Below, piece after piece: positions 29,502 to 38,991 of a stretch of DNA of 55,261 nucleotides. The stretch lies in the NCBI GenBank assembly GCA_003427395.1, contig BFEA01000060.1, positions 1,258,729-1,313,989 on the forward strand, read 5' to 3'. The notes below the pieces were generated by a model. That model had not been told where the DNA came from, searched no databases, and saw only the letters and a program-made list of their open reading frames with translations. Positions within the stretch are counted from its first letter, which is position 1; each line of letters opens with the position of its first letter. The DNA comes from Chara braunii. Its lineage: Eukaryota > Streptophyta > Charophyceae > Charales > Characeae. Both the position numbers and the translations under genes were made by a program.

Positions 29502-29845
29502 AGTTTGCCACAGCCCCTTGTTTGTTGTCCTCTTCTCTCTCTCTGCCTACGGTTTACCGGGCAGTTCTGTTTGTGACGATATATATGTGACGATATATAT
29601 GATATATGTCCTCTTCTCCCTCTCTGCCTACGGTTTACCGGGCAGTTCTATTTGACGATATATATACGCACTCATTTTTATTTCTAGGTTTCTCTTGGAA
29701 ACGTACACGCGCTCTTCTAGTAGATGCAGATGCAAATCGACGGTCGATCTGCGTAGAGTACCACGAAACAAATGCTTTCCTTGTTTTTTTTTTTTTTTTT
29801 TTTGTGTTCCCTGCAGTAGAAGTCGTCCCACCTAAGCGGGGGCAG

Positions 29846-29933
29846 AGTCTCACGTGCACAGACCAAGAGATCTCAGCCGTCGATCTTTTCGCTGTTTACG
29901 GCCGATATCTCTTTAGTTCGTGCAAGTGGGACC
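29846..29933. mobile_element. Family A foldback A2
   Basis: From AGTCTCACGTGCACAGACCA to AGTTCGTGCAAGTGGGACC, about 88 bp. The centre holds GCCGTCGATCTTTTCGCTGT and ACGGCCGATATCTC, as in A1. The left end is slightly degraded. Confidence 0.75.
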
Positions 29934-29947
29934 TAGTCCCGGGGGGA

Positions 29948-30109
29948 GGTCCCACTAGCAAAGAGGATTGGATTAAGCGCCTGAACCTGGATGTGTTTCA
30001 TGCCGAGATGCAGAAACGCAGATCAATCCGCATTTACTGCACCTCTCCACAAAAAACACGTCCAGATTCGGGCGTTCGATCCAACCCTCCTTGCTACTTG
30101 TATTGCACC
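29948..30109. mobile_element. Family B foldback B2
   Basis: GGTCCCACTAGCAAAGAGGA on the left; CGTCCAGATTCGGGCGTTCG and then a degraded TTGCTACTTGTATTGCACC on the right. It is separated from A2 only by TAGTCCCGGGGGGA. Confidence 0.8.
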
Positions 30110-30203
30110 TTTCACCCATTGGCATGAACTTCTCTGGATCTCGGAAAAAAGCAGCAAAGGCCGTACACTAGCCAGGTCGCAAATGACACTATAATTTGCG
30201 TGT

Positions 30204-30231
30204 TTTTTTTTTTTTTTTTTTTTTTTTTTTC
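30204..30231. repeat. Poly(T) tract
   Basis: 28 T at 30204-30231, probably the A tail of a minus-strand retrocopy. The adjoining sequence was not recognised. Confidence 0.6.
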
Positions 30232-30347
30232 TGGATTTGCGTTTTTGTGCTGGTTGGGCCTTCGACGCACCAGTCAGCAACTGTGAGGAAGACAGGGTGT
30301 ACCTTTCCAAGTTATAGCGGAAAGATACATTCTAAATTGAGCACATC

Positions 30348-30457
30348 TACCTTCTTCCCCCGAATAGAACTTACGGTCATTTTGGCTGCATCCGCACTGA
30401 CATGTGAGCCAAATACGTCCGTAATGGCCGGTACGTTCTATTCGGGGGAAGACGGTA
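30348..30457. mobile_element. Family C foldback C1
   Basis: 110 bp from TACCTTCTTCCCCCGAATAG to CTATTCGGGGGAAGACGGTA. The arms extend inward through ACTTACGGTCATT and CGTAATGGCCGGTACGT. Non-coding. Confidence 0.88.
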
Positions 30458-30586
30458 GCGAGTAGTGTGGCACGAATCTCCGTGTTTTATTCTGTCGTGT
30501 TTTTTTTTCTTTTTTTGTTTGGGTATTTTGAAGTTGTGTTGCTAGTGTTCGATGGGGATCGGATCATATGATCACATCAGGGGGCA

Positions 30587-30739
30587 AGTCCCACTAGCAG
30601 CGTTGAGTTACCTCAACGCCTGAATCTGGAAGCTTTTGTGGAGATGTGCAGAAATGGTGTTGAGTTTGCTGAACTGCACGTCTCCACAAACACGTCCAGA
30701 TTCAGGCGTCGAGGTAATAGCTTAACGCTGCTAGTGTCC
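30587..30739. mobile_element. Family B foldback B3, variant interior
   Basis: Starts AAGTCCCACTAGCAGCGTTG and ends AACGCTGCTAGTGTCC. It shares CGCCTGAATCTGGA and CGTCCAGATTCAGGCG with family B, but the outer arm is AGCGTTGAGTTACCTCAACG instead of the AAAGAGGAT type. Both arms carry the change, as expected when the hairpin arms are corrected against each other. Confidence 0.8.
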
Positions 30740-30801
30740 GTATGGTTCTTTGTATTTTCTTTTTCCTTTTTTGCAATTTGGACCGTCTCTCGTTTTTTTT
30801 G

Positions 30802-30922
30802 TGCCTGAGGGCGTACTCACACTAACTCTAATATATCTCATATGTATCTGACCACATTTACGGCCAGACGTGGATGTATGCAATCAAAAAAGTCTTTTTT
30901 TTTTTGTGAGTATGCCCTGATT
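30802..30922. mobile_element. Family F foldback F1
   Basis: GCCTGAGGGCGTACTCACAC on the left (30802-30821) pairs with TGTGAGTATGCCCTGA (30904-30919) on the right. A single arm of the same family lies at 54985-55002. Confidence 0.65.
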
Positions 30923-30977
30923 TGCTTTGGCCATTCTGACCTCGTTCGGGTCGCAGTTTCAGTTTGCCGAAGCACCC

Positions 30978-31086
30978 TACCTTCTTCCCCCGAATACAAC
31001 GTACGGTCATTATATCTGTATCTAGACGGACAGTTGCCTCAAATACAGCTGTAATGACCGTACGTTGTATTCGAGGCAAGAACGTA
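30978..31086. mobile_element. Family C foldback C2
   Basis: TACCTTCTTCCCCCGAATAC to GTATTCGAGGCAAGAACGTA, 109 bp. The inner arms AACGTACGGTCATTA and TAATGACCGTACGTT pair perfectly. Confidence 0.88.
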
Positions 31087-31242
31087 GCTTTGTCAGGGTG
31101 AAACATAAAAAGAATAAAGGTGATGACGCATATGATAATTACATACAGTATTTTGGGTGTGTGCTGGGTGACGAGGTGTCTTGATTCATCAGGGGGCCAG
31201 TCCCCAGTAAACAATTGTGCTATGTGTTGATTTCACACACAG

Positions 31243-31243
<1 letters not shown>

Positions 31244-31285
<42 letters not shown>

Positions 31286-31362
31286 CTCTCTCTCTCTCTC
31301 TCCCTCTCTCTCTCTCTGTCTCTCTCTTGCTCTCTTGCTCTCTCTCTCTCTCTCTCTCTCTC
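31244..31362. repeat. (CT)n microsatellite
   Basis: CT dinucleotide array with a few TTGCTCTC and CCCTCTC interruptions. No other feature was recognised from 31370 to about 31900. Confidence 0.95.
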
Positions 31363-31901
31363 CCGTTCGACAGGTCGATGGCGATGGAGAATCGACGAAA
31401 GACTAGAAAGTCAGAAGAGATCAGAGTAGGGTACAGGCGACGTGTATGTGTACGCGTGTTCGCGTTTGGGTAGGATGCTGCCTCCTGATTCACTTGAGGG
31501 CTTTTGTTCAGACCGTAATTGGATGCTCCTCGATGTACTTTAACTTCGACCAGATTCAGTGGAAAGGTTCTCTCGATTTTTCTTTTTTTTTCTTTCTTTT
31601 TGAGGAATACAGGCCTTTTCTCGGTTAGAGCTTGCTACGAGTTACTTTCGCCGATCGAACGGTTGGGCGTCATCATTTTTACCTGCGCACGAGAATCCCC
31701 GAAATGAATTTTCAGTCTCGCCTACTTGCCCACTTACCGTAATTGGATGAGAACGACCGGTCGTCTGCTTTCTCTGTTTCCGCTGACGGAAAAAAAAAGG
31801 GCGAGGGGCCGATATCGGGCATCGGGATCGGGACCGGGACGATCAAGATAGACGATGTTGGCGATAGAGGTAACAACTACGGTCGGGATAGTTACACTAA
31901 T

Positions 31902-32001
31902 ATGATGGCGGCGATGCGGATAAGGAGAGAGATGATGATTGTGATGACGATGACGGTAGTGGTGATGATGATGATGATGATGATGATGGATGGATGATGG
32001 A

Positions 32002-32045
<44 letters not shown>

Positions 32046-32281
32046 TGGACGATGATGATGATGATGATGAAGATGGATGATGATGGCGGCGATGCGGATA
32101 AGGAGAGATGATGATTGTGATGACGATGACGGTAGTGGTGATGATGATGATGACGATTATGATGATGATGATGGATGGATGATGGATGGATGATGATGAT
32201 GATGATGGATGGACGATGATGATGATGATGAAGATGGATGGATGGATGATGATGGATGATGATGGATGATGATGATGACAA
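31902..32281. repeat. (GAT)n arrays within a roughly 180-bp tandem duplication
   Basis: GATGGCGGCGATGCGGATAA and the following GAGATGATGATTGTGATGAC occur at about 31902 and again at about 32080. Each is followed by a long GAT/GGAT array. The poly-Ser/His/Ile readings on the minus strand are products of the repeat. Confidence 0.88.
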
Positions 32282-32717
32282 TGTAGAGTATAGTAATCAT
32301 TGTGATGACGAAGGCAAAGACGGTTGGATAAGGTTGAAAGGATTTTGCCTTTGTGGAAGAACCGACCGTATTTTGAGCTTTTGCAGTGGTCGTAGAGCTC
32401 TCTCTCACACAACATGCATTTTTTTCAGAATGCATCCGACTGCGAAACGAATACTATTCAGGCGGTCCTATTCAGTCAAGGAAGTCGTCACGTTCCGTGA
32501 GAGTACGCCGTATTGACACGTGCACCATGGTGCGATGCCAAGAACCGGCTATGGCGTTGGCGTAGGGCGAGGGCATGTCAGGCGGTCGATCCATACCCTC
32601 TCTGTGTATGCTGTGTGTTCTACTTCTCGTGTATCTTCTTCACTTTGCCCCGTGTATCTTCCTTTTGGTCATTATCACCCACCACATACCCTACGATTAC
32701 CGTCGCAAGAAGTACTA
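32282..32717. other. Unassigned stretch
   Basis: Mixed-composition sequence without a recognisable gene or repeat. Confidence 0.5.
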
Positions 32718-32918
32718 CTAAATAAAAGGAATAAATAAATAAATAAAAATAAATAAAAATAAATAAATTAAAAAATAAATTATAAATAAAAATAAATAAA
32801 AAAATAAATTATAAATAAATTAAAAAGCAAATAAATAAATAAAAATAAATAAATAAAAAATAAAATTAAAAAACATAAAAATAAATAAAATAAATAAAAA
32901 TGAATAAAAATGAGACTC
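32718..32918. repeat. (AAAT)n low-complexity tract
   Basis: About 200 bp of AAATAAAT/AAAAATAAAT sequence. Confidence 0.95.
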
Positions 32919-33037
32919 CAGAAGAGAGAGTGAATTGGTAAGGGTATTGCGGTTTCTTTTTGGTGTTTGGGTGACCCAGGCCGTTCTTATTGGAGTCGTG
33001 TTGTAGAGCTTTTTCCCCATGTAGCATGTAGCGTCAC

Positions 33038-33173
33038 TCCCGCCCTCCTCTCCCTCGAGATCCGCCTCCCAGGGTCCCTCCACTCCCCGCCCTCCTCTCC
33101 CTCAAGATCTGCCTCCCAGGGTCCCTCCACTCCCGCCCTCCTCTCCCTCAAGATCTGCCTCCCAGGGTCCCGA
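33038..33173. repeat. About 48-bp minisatellite, three units
   Basis: The unit contains CCGCCCTCCTCTCCCTCAAG and TCTGCCTCCCAGGGTCCC; three copies. The surrounding 32.9-33.9 kb has only a short GGGAGATCGGTTGCATG repeat (33485-33551) and no convincing gene. Confidence 0.85.
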
Positions 33174-33942
33174 CTCGCTCGAACTGACGAAGTGTTATTT
33201 CTTTTCCAGTCGGCAGAGCTGCTCCCTTTATTCAGTCAGGCTCTCATCTGCCAGCTCTCAAGTTCTCTCTGTTCAGCTTATTACTTTGCCTGTGTCATTA
33301 CAAACCCCCCTCCCCTCCCCTCCCCTCCCCTCTACCCGCCGCCCTCTCTTCCGCTCAACCCCTTTTTTTCCCCTCTCCCGGGACAACTTTTGTTCTTCCC
33401 CCTTTCTCTGGGAGAACAATGGGGTTCATTGGACAGGCAATCGCTGTAGTGCTAGACTTTTCCGCTCTAGTGTAAAACCTTGGCGGGAGATCGGTTGCAT
33501 GGCGGGAGATCGGTTTCCGCCGCTTCTTTTGGTGGGAGATCGGTTGCATGTGAGGGTGGATGCTGAAGAAAATGCACGAAAGATAACTCATCAGGCGACG
33601 CAAACACGTGCTCCAAGACGGGCATGGTTATGAGGAGGTGGAGGTGCGGCAAATTTGAATTACTGTTTTTTCTTAGCATCTTTTTTTGGTTGTATTTGGT
33701 TGTATTCATCATCATTTAGCACTCTGCACTTGTCTGTTCTTTGTCTGCTCCCTGCCTCTTATTCAGCCACAAGAAAACTAATTAATTTTGCCCTTCGTAA
33801 ACCGAATTAATCTTTGTGCACTGTTTAAACCCTCATGAATGACTGCTGCCACCAGTGGCGCTGCGTAGCTCCCCGCCAAAAAGTCGGCGAGCGGGAGAAT
33901 GTTCGACTCGTCAGGTGTGCCCAGCCTGAAAGGTCGCGCTTA

Positions 33943-33969
33943 CCTTTTTTTTTTTTTTTTTTTTTTTTT
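33943..33969. repeat. Poly(T) tract
   Basis: T run at 33943-33969, a probable minus-strand retroposon tail. Confidence 0.55.
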
Positions 33970-34097
33970 GGGACCTACCTTTTCACAGCGCGCCAGTGAT
34001 GGACGTATGCATTCAGTTTACGAACGGCAAAATCAATTAATTCTCTTCTTGTGGGTGAATGGTGCACATGTCACTTTTTTTGTTTTTTTTTGTTTTT

Positions 34098-34335
34098 TGT
34101 TTGGGAAAATTTTCGAAATGCCCCTGAAGTTTGCGTTTATTTGCGGCGTGCCCCTCTGACGGCCGACTTACCTTGTCGTGCCCCTCTGACGACGAGTGAT
34201 GTTTCCAGAAAACCCCTGGGGTCGTTTGGGCCTCAAACATGTTTCATATGCCCCTACCGGTACCGGTACCAAATTTTCAGTATGCCCCTACCGGCTGCCT
34301 GTTGAGAAACAGCAGAAAAGTTTCCCATATGCCCT
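34098..34335 (-). repeat. GCCCC-rich repeat, inverted copy
   Basis: GGGAAAATTTTCGAAATGCC and CCTGAAGTTTGCGTTTAT (34104-34141) are the reverse complement of the ends of the copies at 35.5 and 37.9 kb. The copy then diverges into GCCCCTACCGGTACCGG units. It forms an inverted pair with 35455-35685. Confidence 0.75.
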
Positions 34336-34444
34336 TACCGGTACCGTCCATCTTTCCAGCAAGCCCCTGTCGCCGTTGTTGACACTCGCAATCCCTGGAG
34401 TAGGGAGGACAAGGACTATGACGATGACGAAAGATGGAGGAACG

Positions 34445-34556
34445 AGGGAAGAGGAGGGAAGAGGAGTAGGGAGGACCTTCGATTCGTCATCATATACCAC
34501 CTGTCCAACAAACAAGCAAACGAAAAGATGACAACAACACACACACACACACCGAA

Positions 34557-34608
<52 letters not shown>

Positions 34609-34620
34609 AGCAAGCAAGCA
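34445..34620. repeat. Shared flank plus (AC)n microsatellite
   Basis: CTTCGATTCGTCATCATATA followed by CCACCTGTCCAAC (34479-34511), then AC arrays (34538-34605). The same flank followed by AC arrays recurs at 37616-37700, indicating a duplicated segment. Confidence 0.75.
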
Positions 34621-34689
34621 AGCAAAGAAACAAACACACACCATTTGTGATTGCCGTGTGCATGCATGGCTGTTCATCCGCCGCCTTGA

Positions 34690-35100
34690 ATGTGTGTCAC
34701 TATGTGCTCATAATCTGCTATGATGTGGACATGACATGAAGATGATGTGGAGATGAGATATCAGCATGCTGCCACGTGTTGAGATTGGGTGTGCCATGTG
34801 GCATCATATGACGAGAAGGAGATGACCTGTAGATAACATGGAGGTGTTATGCAGACGAGCTGGAGATGATGTGGAAATGATTGCGGAGAAAAAGATGTGG
34901 AGATGACGTGGGGACGATGAGGAGATGATGTGGAGGAGGACGTGCTCAGGAGATGACATAGAGATTACGTGGCGATGATGTGGAGATGGCGATGACGTGG
35001 ATTATGGAGATGGCAAGGATAGCACGTGGCGATGATGTGGAGAAGACGGAAAGGATATTGGTTAGAAGACAGTGGTAACGATGAGATCGCAATGAGTGGC
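34690..35100. repeat. Degenerate GATGATGTGGAGATGA repeats
   Basis: About 25 imperfect units of roughly 12-16 bp with GATGTGGAGATGA or GATGACGTGG words. No gene. It looks like a decayed minisatellite. Confidence 0.6.
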
Positions 35101-35177
35101 GGCAGTCGATCTTCTTTTCTTTTTTTTTAACGTGGAAACGGATCTTTGAGATGATCGGAGGGAGGAGGGAAAGGCAG

Positions 35178-35181
<4 letters not shown>

Positions 35182-35244
<63 letters not shown>

Positions 35245-35306
35245 GGGGAAGGATGGCAAGGCAGGCTTTCACAAAAGGGGGGATCAGACCCCGAGATTGT
35301 CAGGCA

Positions 35307-35392
<86 letters not shown>
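35182..35392. repeat. (GA)n microsatellites
   Basis: Two pure GA arrays (35182-35241 and 35312-35392), each preceded by GGCA(A)AATGGAGAG or GGCAGAATGGAGAG, so the array and its flank were duplicated. Confidence 0.95.
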
Positions 35393-35395
<3 letters not shown>

Positions 35396-35672
35396 GCATG
35401 AAATACCTACCATTTCCAAATTCGAATTACTGCCGCCACTGCTGCATGGGCATCACAGAAAGATGTGTGCCCCTCGTGAGGGCATTTCAAGGACGGACCG
35501 ACGAAATGCAACCAGCGGTCCAGTAAGGGCATGTTGGAAAGTTACGCCCCATGCTGACAGGGGCCTGCGGAAAAGTTCAGAGGCCCCAGGGGCATACCAG
35601 GGTAAGTCAGCATTCACAGGGGCACGACGCAAATAAACGCAAACTTCAGGGGCATTTCGAAAATTTTCCCTT

Positions 35673-35685
<13 letters not shown>
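35393..35685 (+). repeat. GCCCC-rich repeat, direct copy 1
   Basis: About 290 bp, from GATGCATGAAATACCTACCA to GGCATTTCGAAAATTTTCCC. It is nearly identical to 37845-38122. The 3' part is inverted at 34098. It is followed by a 40-base poly(T) run (35681-35720). Confidence 0.9.
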
Positions 35686-35720
<35 letters not shown>

Positions 35721-35721
<1 letters not shown>

Positions 35722-36080
35722 AGAAACATAATACTTTCCATTCCAATGAGACAACCGGGGCCCGGGAACACACCCCTACATGTCAACCCGGTACAAATCT
35801 GAAGGAATCTCCAAAAATAAAAAATTGTAAAGCAAATCTATCGCAGTATAATATCCTTGCTGCACAGAAAACGCCGGCATGTTTCTAAGGTCGAAACACT
35901 ATTAGCAAGAAACTACGAACTGCAAATCTCAAATTTGAAATGCACAAGGCAATTCGCGGGAATTTTCAATTTAGCCCTGCAATTATTTCCAAAGGGAAAC
36001 TAGCGTCTTAGATGCAATTCAATTCTAAGATTCAATCCAAGTACAAACTAAACTTAATCGAAACGTAAATTTTGAACTAG
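35721..36080. other. Sequence after poly(T), unassigned
   Basis: Right after the T run is AACCGGGGCCCGGGAACA, a weak match to the CCGGGGACCCC tail family on the minus strand. No gene or other repeat was recognised to 36080. Confidence 0.4.
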
Positions 36081-36097
36081 GCGTATTAATAGTATCT

Positions 36098-36200
36098 CCA
36101 AAGAATAAACGAGAGAAAACAGCCAAGACACGGCCACACCTAAGGAGTCTTAAGGAACGAGAGAAAACCGTCAAGAAACGGCCACACCTAGATAGTCTTA
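36098..36200. repeat. About 50-bp tandem repeat (two units)
   Basis: GAGAGAAAACAGCCAAGACA and CGGCCACACCTAAGGAGTCT, then GAGAGAAAACCGTCAAGAAA and CGGCCACACCTAGATAGTCT. Confidence 0.8.
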
Positions 36201-36619
36201 AGAAACTCAAAGGGAGGGAGAGTAGAGTAATCGCACCCACATAATGTATGAGTGGAATAAACAACACTATAACTCCCACCGCGGTTATGTCTGGCAGTTA
36301 TTTTACCCTTCGCACGCGGGAAAAAGTTCCCACCGCCACTAGTGAGTCTCCCGCTCCGTTAATGGTGCCGCGACCCACAGGGCTTCAGGGCTTTAGGGCT
36401 TTAAAAACGCCGCTACAGTCTCATCCCTTCCTCCTATTAAATCCCCAGATTCTGCAGGTAAGTGAGTAATACAGATGTAAGCAGGACACATCCCAACATC
36501 ACCAACAACATAAACAGTTTCAAGAGTCTACTACGCAGGCAGCTCTCAAGGACAGGTGTGAGATAACCCACTAAAATTTGAAAAATCTACAAAGACACAA
36601 ACTAAGTGGCTGAAAAAAT

Positions 36620-37150
36620 GGAAAGGAAGAATAGACCTTAGGGTTGCCCTCTCATCATCGCTAGCCAAAACACTGTGAAGAGCCTTTGTTGCCTAGACGG
36701 GTTTCCCACCACGCACCCAATGGATACCACTCTAGTGTGCTCTTCACCGGGTCTCTCATATCATCCCAAACCCGTGGGTTTCACCCTAAACATCATAAGG
36801 ATTCATTACCAGCAAACAAAAACCATCAAATTACTCGTGAATAAACAGACCGTATAAACTGGAAAGGAAGAATAGACCTTGGGGTAACCCTCTCATCATC
36901 GCTAGCCCAAACACTGTGAAGAGCCTTTGTTGCCTAGACGGGTTTCTCACCACGCACCCAATGGATACGACTTTAGTTCTCTCTTCACCGGGTCTCTCAT
37001 ATCATCCCAAACCCATGGGTTTCACCCTCAACCACTACAGACATTACCCGGTGCATAAGGGCATCGGGTAACTATGATACCTCGATCAATCATAAGGATT
37101 CATTACCAGCAGACAAAAAACATCAAATTACTCGTGAATAAACAGAGCGT
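36620..37150. repeat. Tandem duplication of about 241 bp
   Basis: Copy 1 is 36620-36860 and copy 2 is 36861-37150. They share GGAAAGGAAGAATAGACCTT, CGGGTTT(C)CCACCACGCACC and AAATTACTCGTGAATAAACA. Copy 2 has about 60 extra bases (37035-37090) before the shared end. Function unknown; 36200-36620 contains no recognised feature. Confidence 0.88.
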
Positions 37151-37495
37151 AAAGGGCCAAAGCAACAGCCAAACTACGTGAAAACCATAATCGTGAAGTA
37201 AATGAACAGCAAACTGCCTTGCGACGAAGAAAGGTCAAACGAGACTTGCTGAAGCCCTTGGACATGCCGGAGCGCTGCCACCGCAACCGCACACTCTCCC
37301 ACTGCGTCCAGATACGCCGCTCCGCCTTCCATGCTTCCCTGGTGATCGAGGCAATCCGAATGATGTGTGAACAACAGCGGGCGGCCTTTGGATGGTAAGA
37401 AAGAAGCCCCCCCTTTCCAGCAGAAGGCTGAGGGGAGGGCGGCTCCTTTGGTATCGAAGTCCTATAAGGTATGTAGGTTGGTATAGAGATCAGGT

Positions 37496-37497
37496 AN

Positions 37498-37548
<51 letters not shown>

Positions 37549-37549
37549 A

Positions 37550-37604
<55 letters not shown>

Positions 37605-37737
37605 AATGACAAACATCTTCGATTCGTCATCATATACTACCTGTCCAACCAAGATGACGTGAACACACACACGCACACACACAACACACACACACACACA
37701 CATACAGCAACCAACAAGTAAACGAAAAGATAACGTG

Positions 37738-37779
<42 letters not shown>

Positions 37780-37804
37780 CACATGCACACACACAACACA
37801 CACA
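37496..37804. repeat. (GA)n and (CA)n microsatellite cluster
   Basis: GA array 37500-37544; CA arrays 37553-37596, 37661-37703 and 37738-37804, separated by the flank CTTCGATTCGTCATCATATA also present at 34.48 kb. Confidence 0.93.
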
Positions 37805-37844
37805 CATACAGACGCGTGCGCGTGCACGGGCGATGACGCCAAGA

Positions 37845-38122
37845 AGATGCGTGAAATACCTACCATTTCCGAATTTGAATTACTGCCGCCACTGCTGCAA
37901 GGGCATCACAGAAAGATGTGTGCCCCTCGTGAGGGCATTTCAAGGACCGACGAAATGCAACCAGCGGTCCAGTAAGGGCATGTCCGAAAGTTACACCCCA
38001 TGCTGACAGGGGCCTGCGGAAAATTTCAGAGGCCCAGAGGCATACCAGGGGAAGTCGGCCTTCACAGGGGCATGCTGCAAATGAACGCAAACTTCAGGGG
38101 CATTTCGAAAATTTTCCCTTTT
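37845..38122 (+). repeat. GCCCC-rich repeat, direct copy 2
   Basis: Nearly identical to 35393-35685, beginning at GATGCGTGAAATACCTACC and ending GGCATTTCGAAAATTTTCCC. Together with the shared microsatellite flanks this shows duplication of a larger segment, or of an element ending in GGGCATTTCGAAAATTTTCC. Confidence 0.9.
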
Positions 38123-38507
38123 TGTTTACATGTCACTGTTGATGGATGGATAGGCTGAAAAAAATAAAAAATAAAAAAAATGGATAGGCTGCCAGTTTGC
38201 ATCCCGGCGTGAAAAAAATTGCAGTACTGACAGGGGCTGGGTACCTGGGGGAGTGACTTGCCATTGGAGGGGAAACAGACAGACACAGCATAAATATACC
38301 CTCTGGCGGCTATAACTCAGCAGCCATGGGTTCTGGTTGTTGCGGGACACCAGCGGAGACCGATTGGTCCGAGTCGATTTGCCAGTTGTTGCTGATTGGG
38401 CGGCATGAGTGGGGCCCGCTTATGCCCCCACTCATGCTGGCCTGGGGGCCCGACGGGTTATCTCTAGCTGGTAGGACACCAAGCATGCCCTGCCACTTAC
38501 GCGACGA

Positions 38508-38579
38508 GGTCAACGAGAATTGAACCCATGACCACCTGAACGCAACTTTTGTGCCTTGCCAACTTAACCTACGGCAGGC
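38508..38579 (-). repeat. tRNA-derived SINE head (A and B boxes), minus strand
   Basis: On the minus strand TAGGTTAAGTTGG (38572-38560) fits an A box and GGGTTCAATTC (38527-38517) fits a B box. The spacing of about 44 bases equals that of a tRNA. The T arm can pair (ATGGG with CTCGT, using wobbles), but the acceptor ends do not, so this is a tRNA-derived promoter rather than a functional tRNA. The SINE 3' end was not found. Confidence 0.5.
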
Positions 38580-38590
38580 CTGCAGGCGTG

Positions 38591-38690
38591 CTCCTCTTCT
38601 TTCTTTTTCTTTGTCTCTCCCCCCCTCCCTTCACCCCCACCTCCTCTTCTTTCTTTTTCTTTGTCTCTCCCCCCCTCCCTTCACCCCCAC
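38591..38690. repeat. Exact 50-bp tandem repeat (two units)
   Basis: 38591-38640 and 38641-38690 are identical pyrimidine-rich units (CTCCTCTTCTTTCTTTTTCT at the start). Perfect identity suggests a recent event or an assembly duplication. Confidence 0.95.
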
Positions 38691-38788
38691 CTAAACCACC
38701 ACTGCCTGTGAAAGGCAAACTCGAACCGAGAATATGACCTATACAGCATTCTTTGGAGGCCAGGTGGCTGCGGAGCAAAACGGCTGGC

Positions 38789-38899
38789 GTACCTTTCTCG
38801 GCCTTTTGGCTAAGATAAAGTGTAGTATCTGTTCTGATCAGATTAATATCTGATCCGTGGTCCATCGGGCCACATTTAAAAAAAAAAAAAAAAAAAAAA
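38789..38899 (+). pseudogene. U2 snRNA retropseudogene with poly(A) and 12-bp TSD
   Basis: ACCTTTCTCGGCCTTTTGGC, TAAGATAAAGTGTAGTATCT, GTTCTGATCAGATTAATATC and GTGGTCCATCGGGCCACA give U2 from its first bases to just before the Sm site, with few changes. It is followed by about 22 A. The 12-bp repeat AAAACGGCTGGC stands at both ends (38777-38788 and 38896-38907). The lack of the Sm site and 3' domain and the A tail make it a retrocopy, not a working U2 gene. Confidence 0.92.
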
Positions 38900-38991
38900 C
38901 GGCTGGCTGCCCCAGCCAGAAAAAAAAAAAGAAGTATCGGGCAAAGCTTGGCGCGCAGTTCTACTCCTTGGCAAAAAGAGGCTGGGGGCGT

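Larger units (their letters stand above)
29119..29660 (+). mobile_element. U2-headed repeat element with hammerhead ribozyme (copy 1)
   Basis: In order: a U2 snRNA-like head (29119-29184, CCTTTTGGCTAAGATCGAGT and GTAGTATCTGCTCTGATCAG); a block CTACAGTCTGTAGAG to GTGGGTGAGTGATAG (29191-29235); an N gap (29296-29467); a hammerhead core (29473-29501); then a tail with the hairpin CTGCC...GGGCAG (29543-29564), duplicated 81 bp further on (29624-29645). The block, the hammerhead and the hairpin tail recur in the same order at 52152-52467, so this is a repeat family. No ORF is present. It could be a SINE with a snRNA head or a retrozyme-like element. The boundaries are uncertain. Confidence 0.6.

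Noticed and set aside
31892-32415. Long poly-Ser/His/Ile open frames on the minus strand
   Set aside because: Direct translation of (GAT)n arrays with no unique sequence or domain.
33585-33612. Minus-strand CCTGATGAGTT, a possible hammerhead box
   Set aside because: No GAAA box and no helix II complement follow within the needed distance.
35151-35636. Arg/Glu-rich open frames
   Set aside because: Translation of (GA)n arrays.
38789-38899. Functional U2 snRNA gene
   Set aside because: The Sm site and 3' domain are missing, and the poly(A) plus target duplication show a retrocopy. The plant USE promoter element is not visible upstream.
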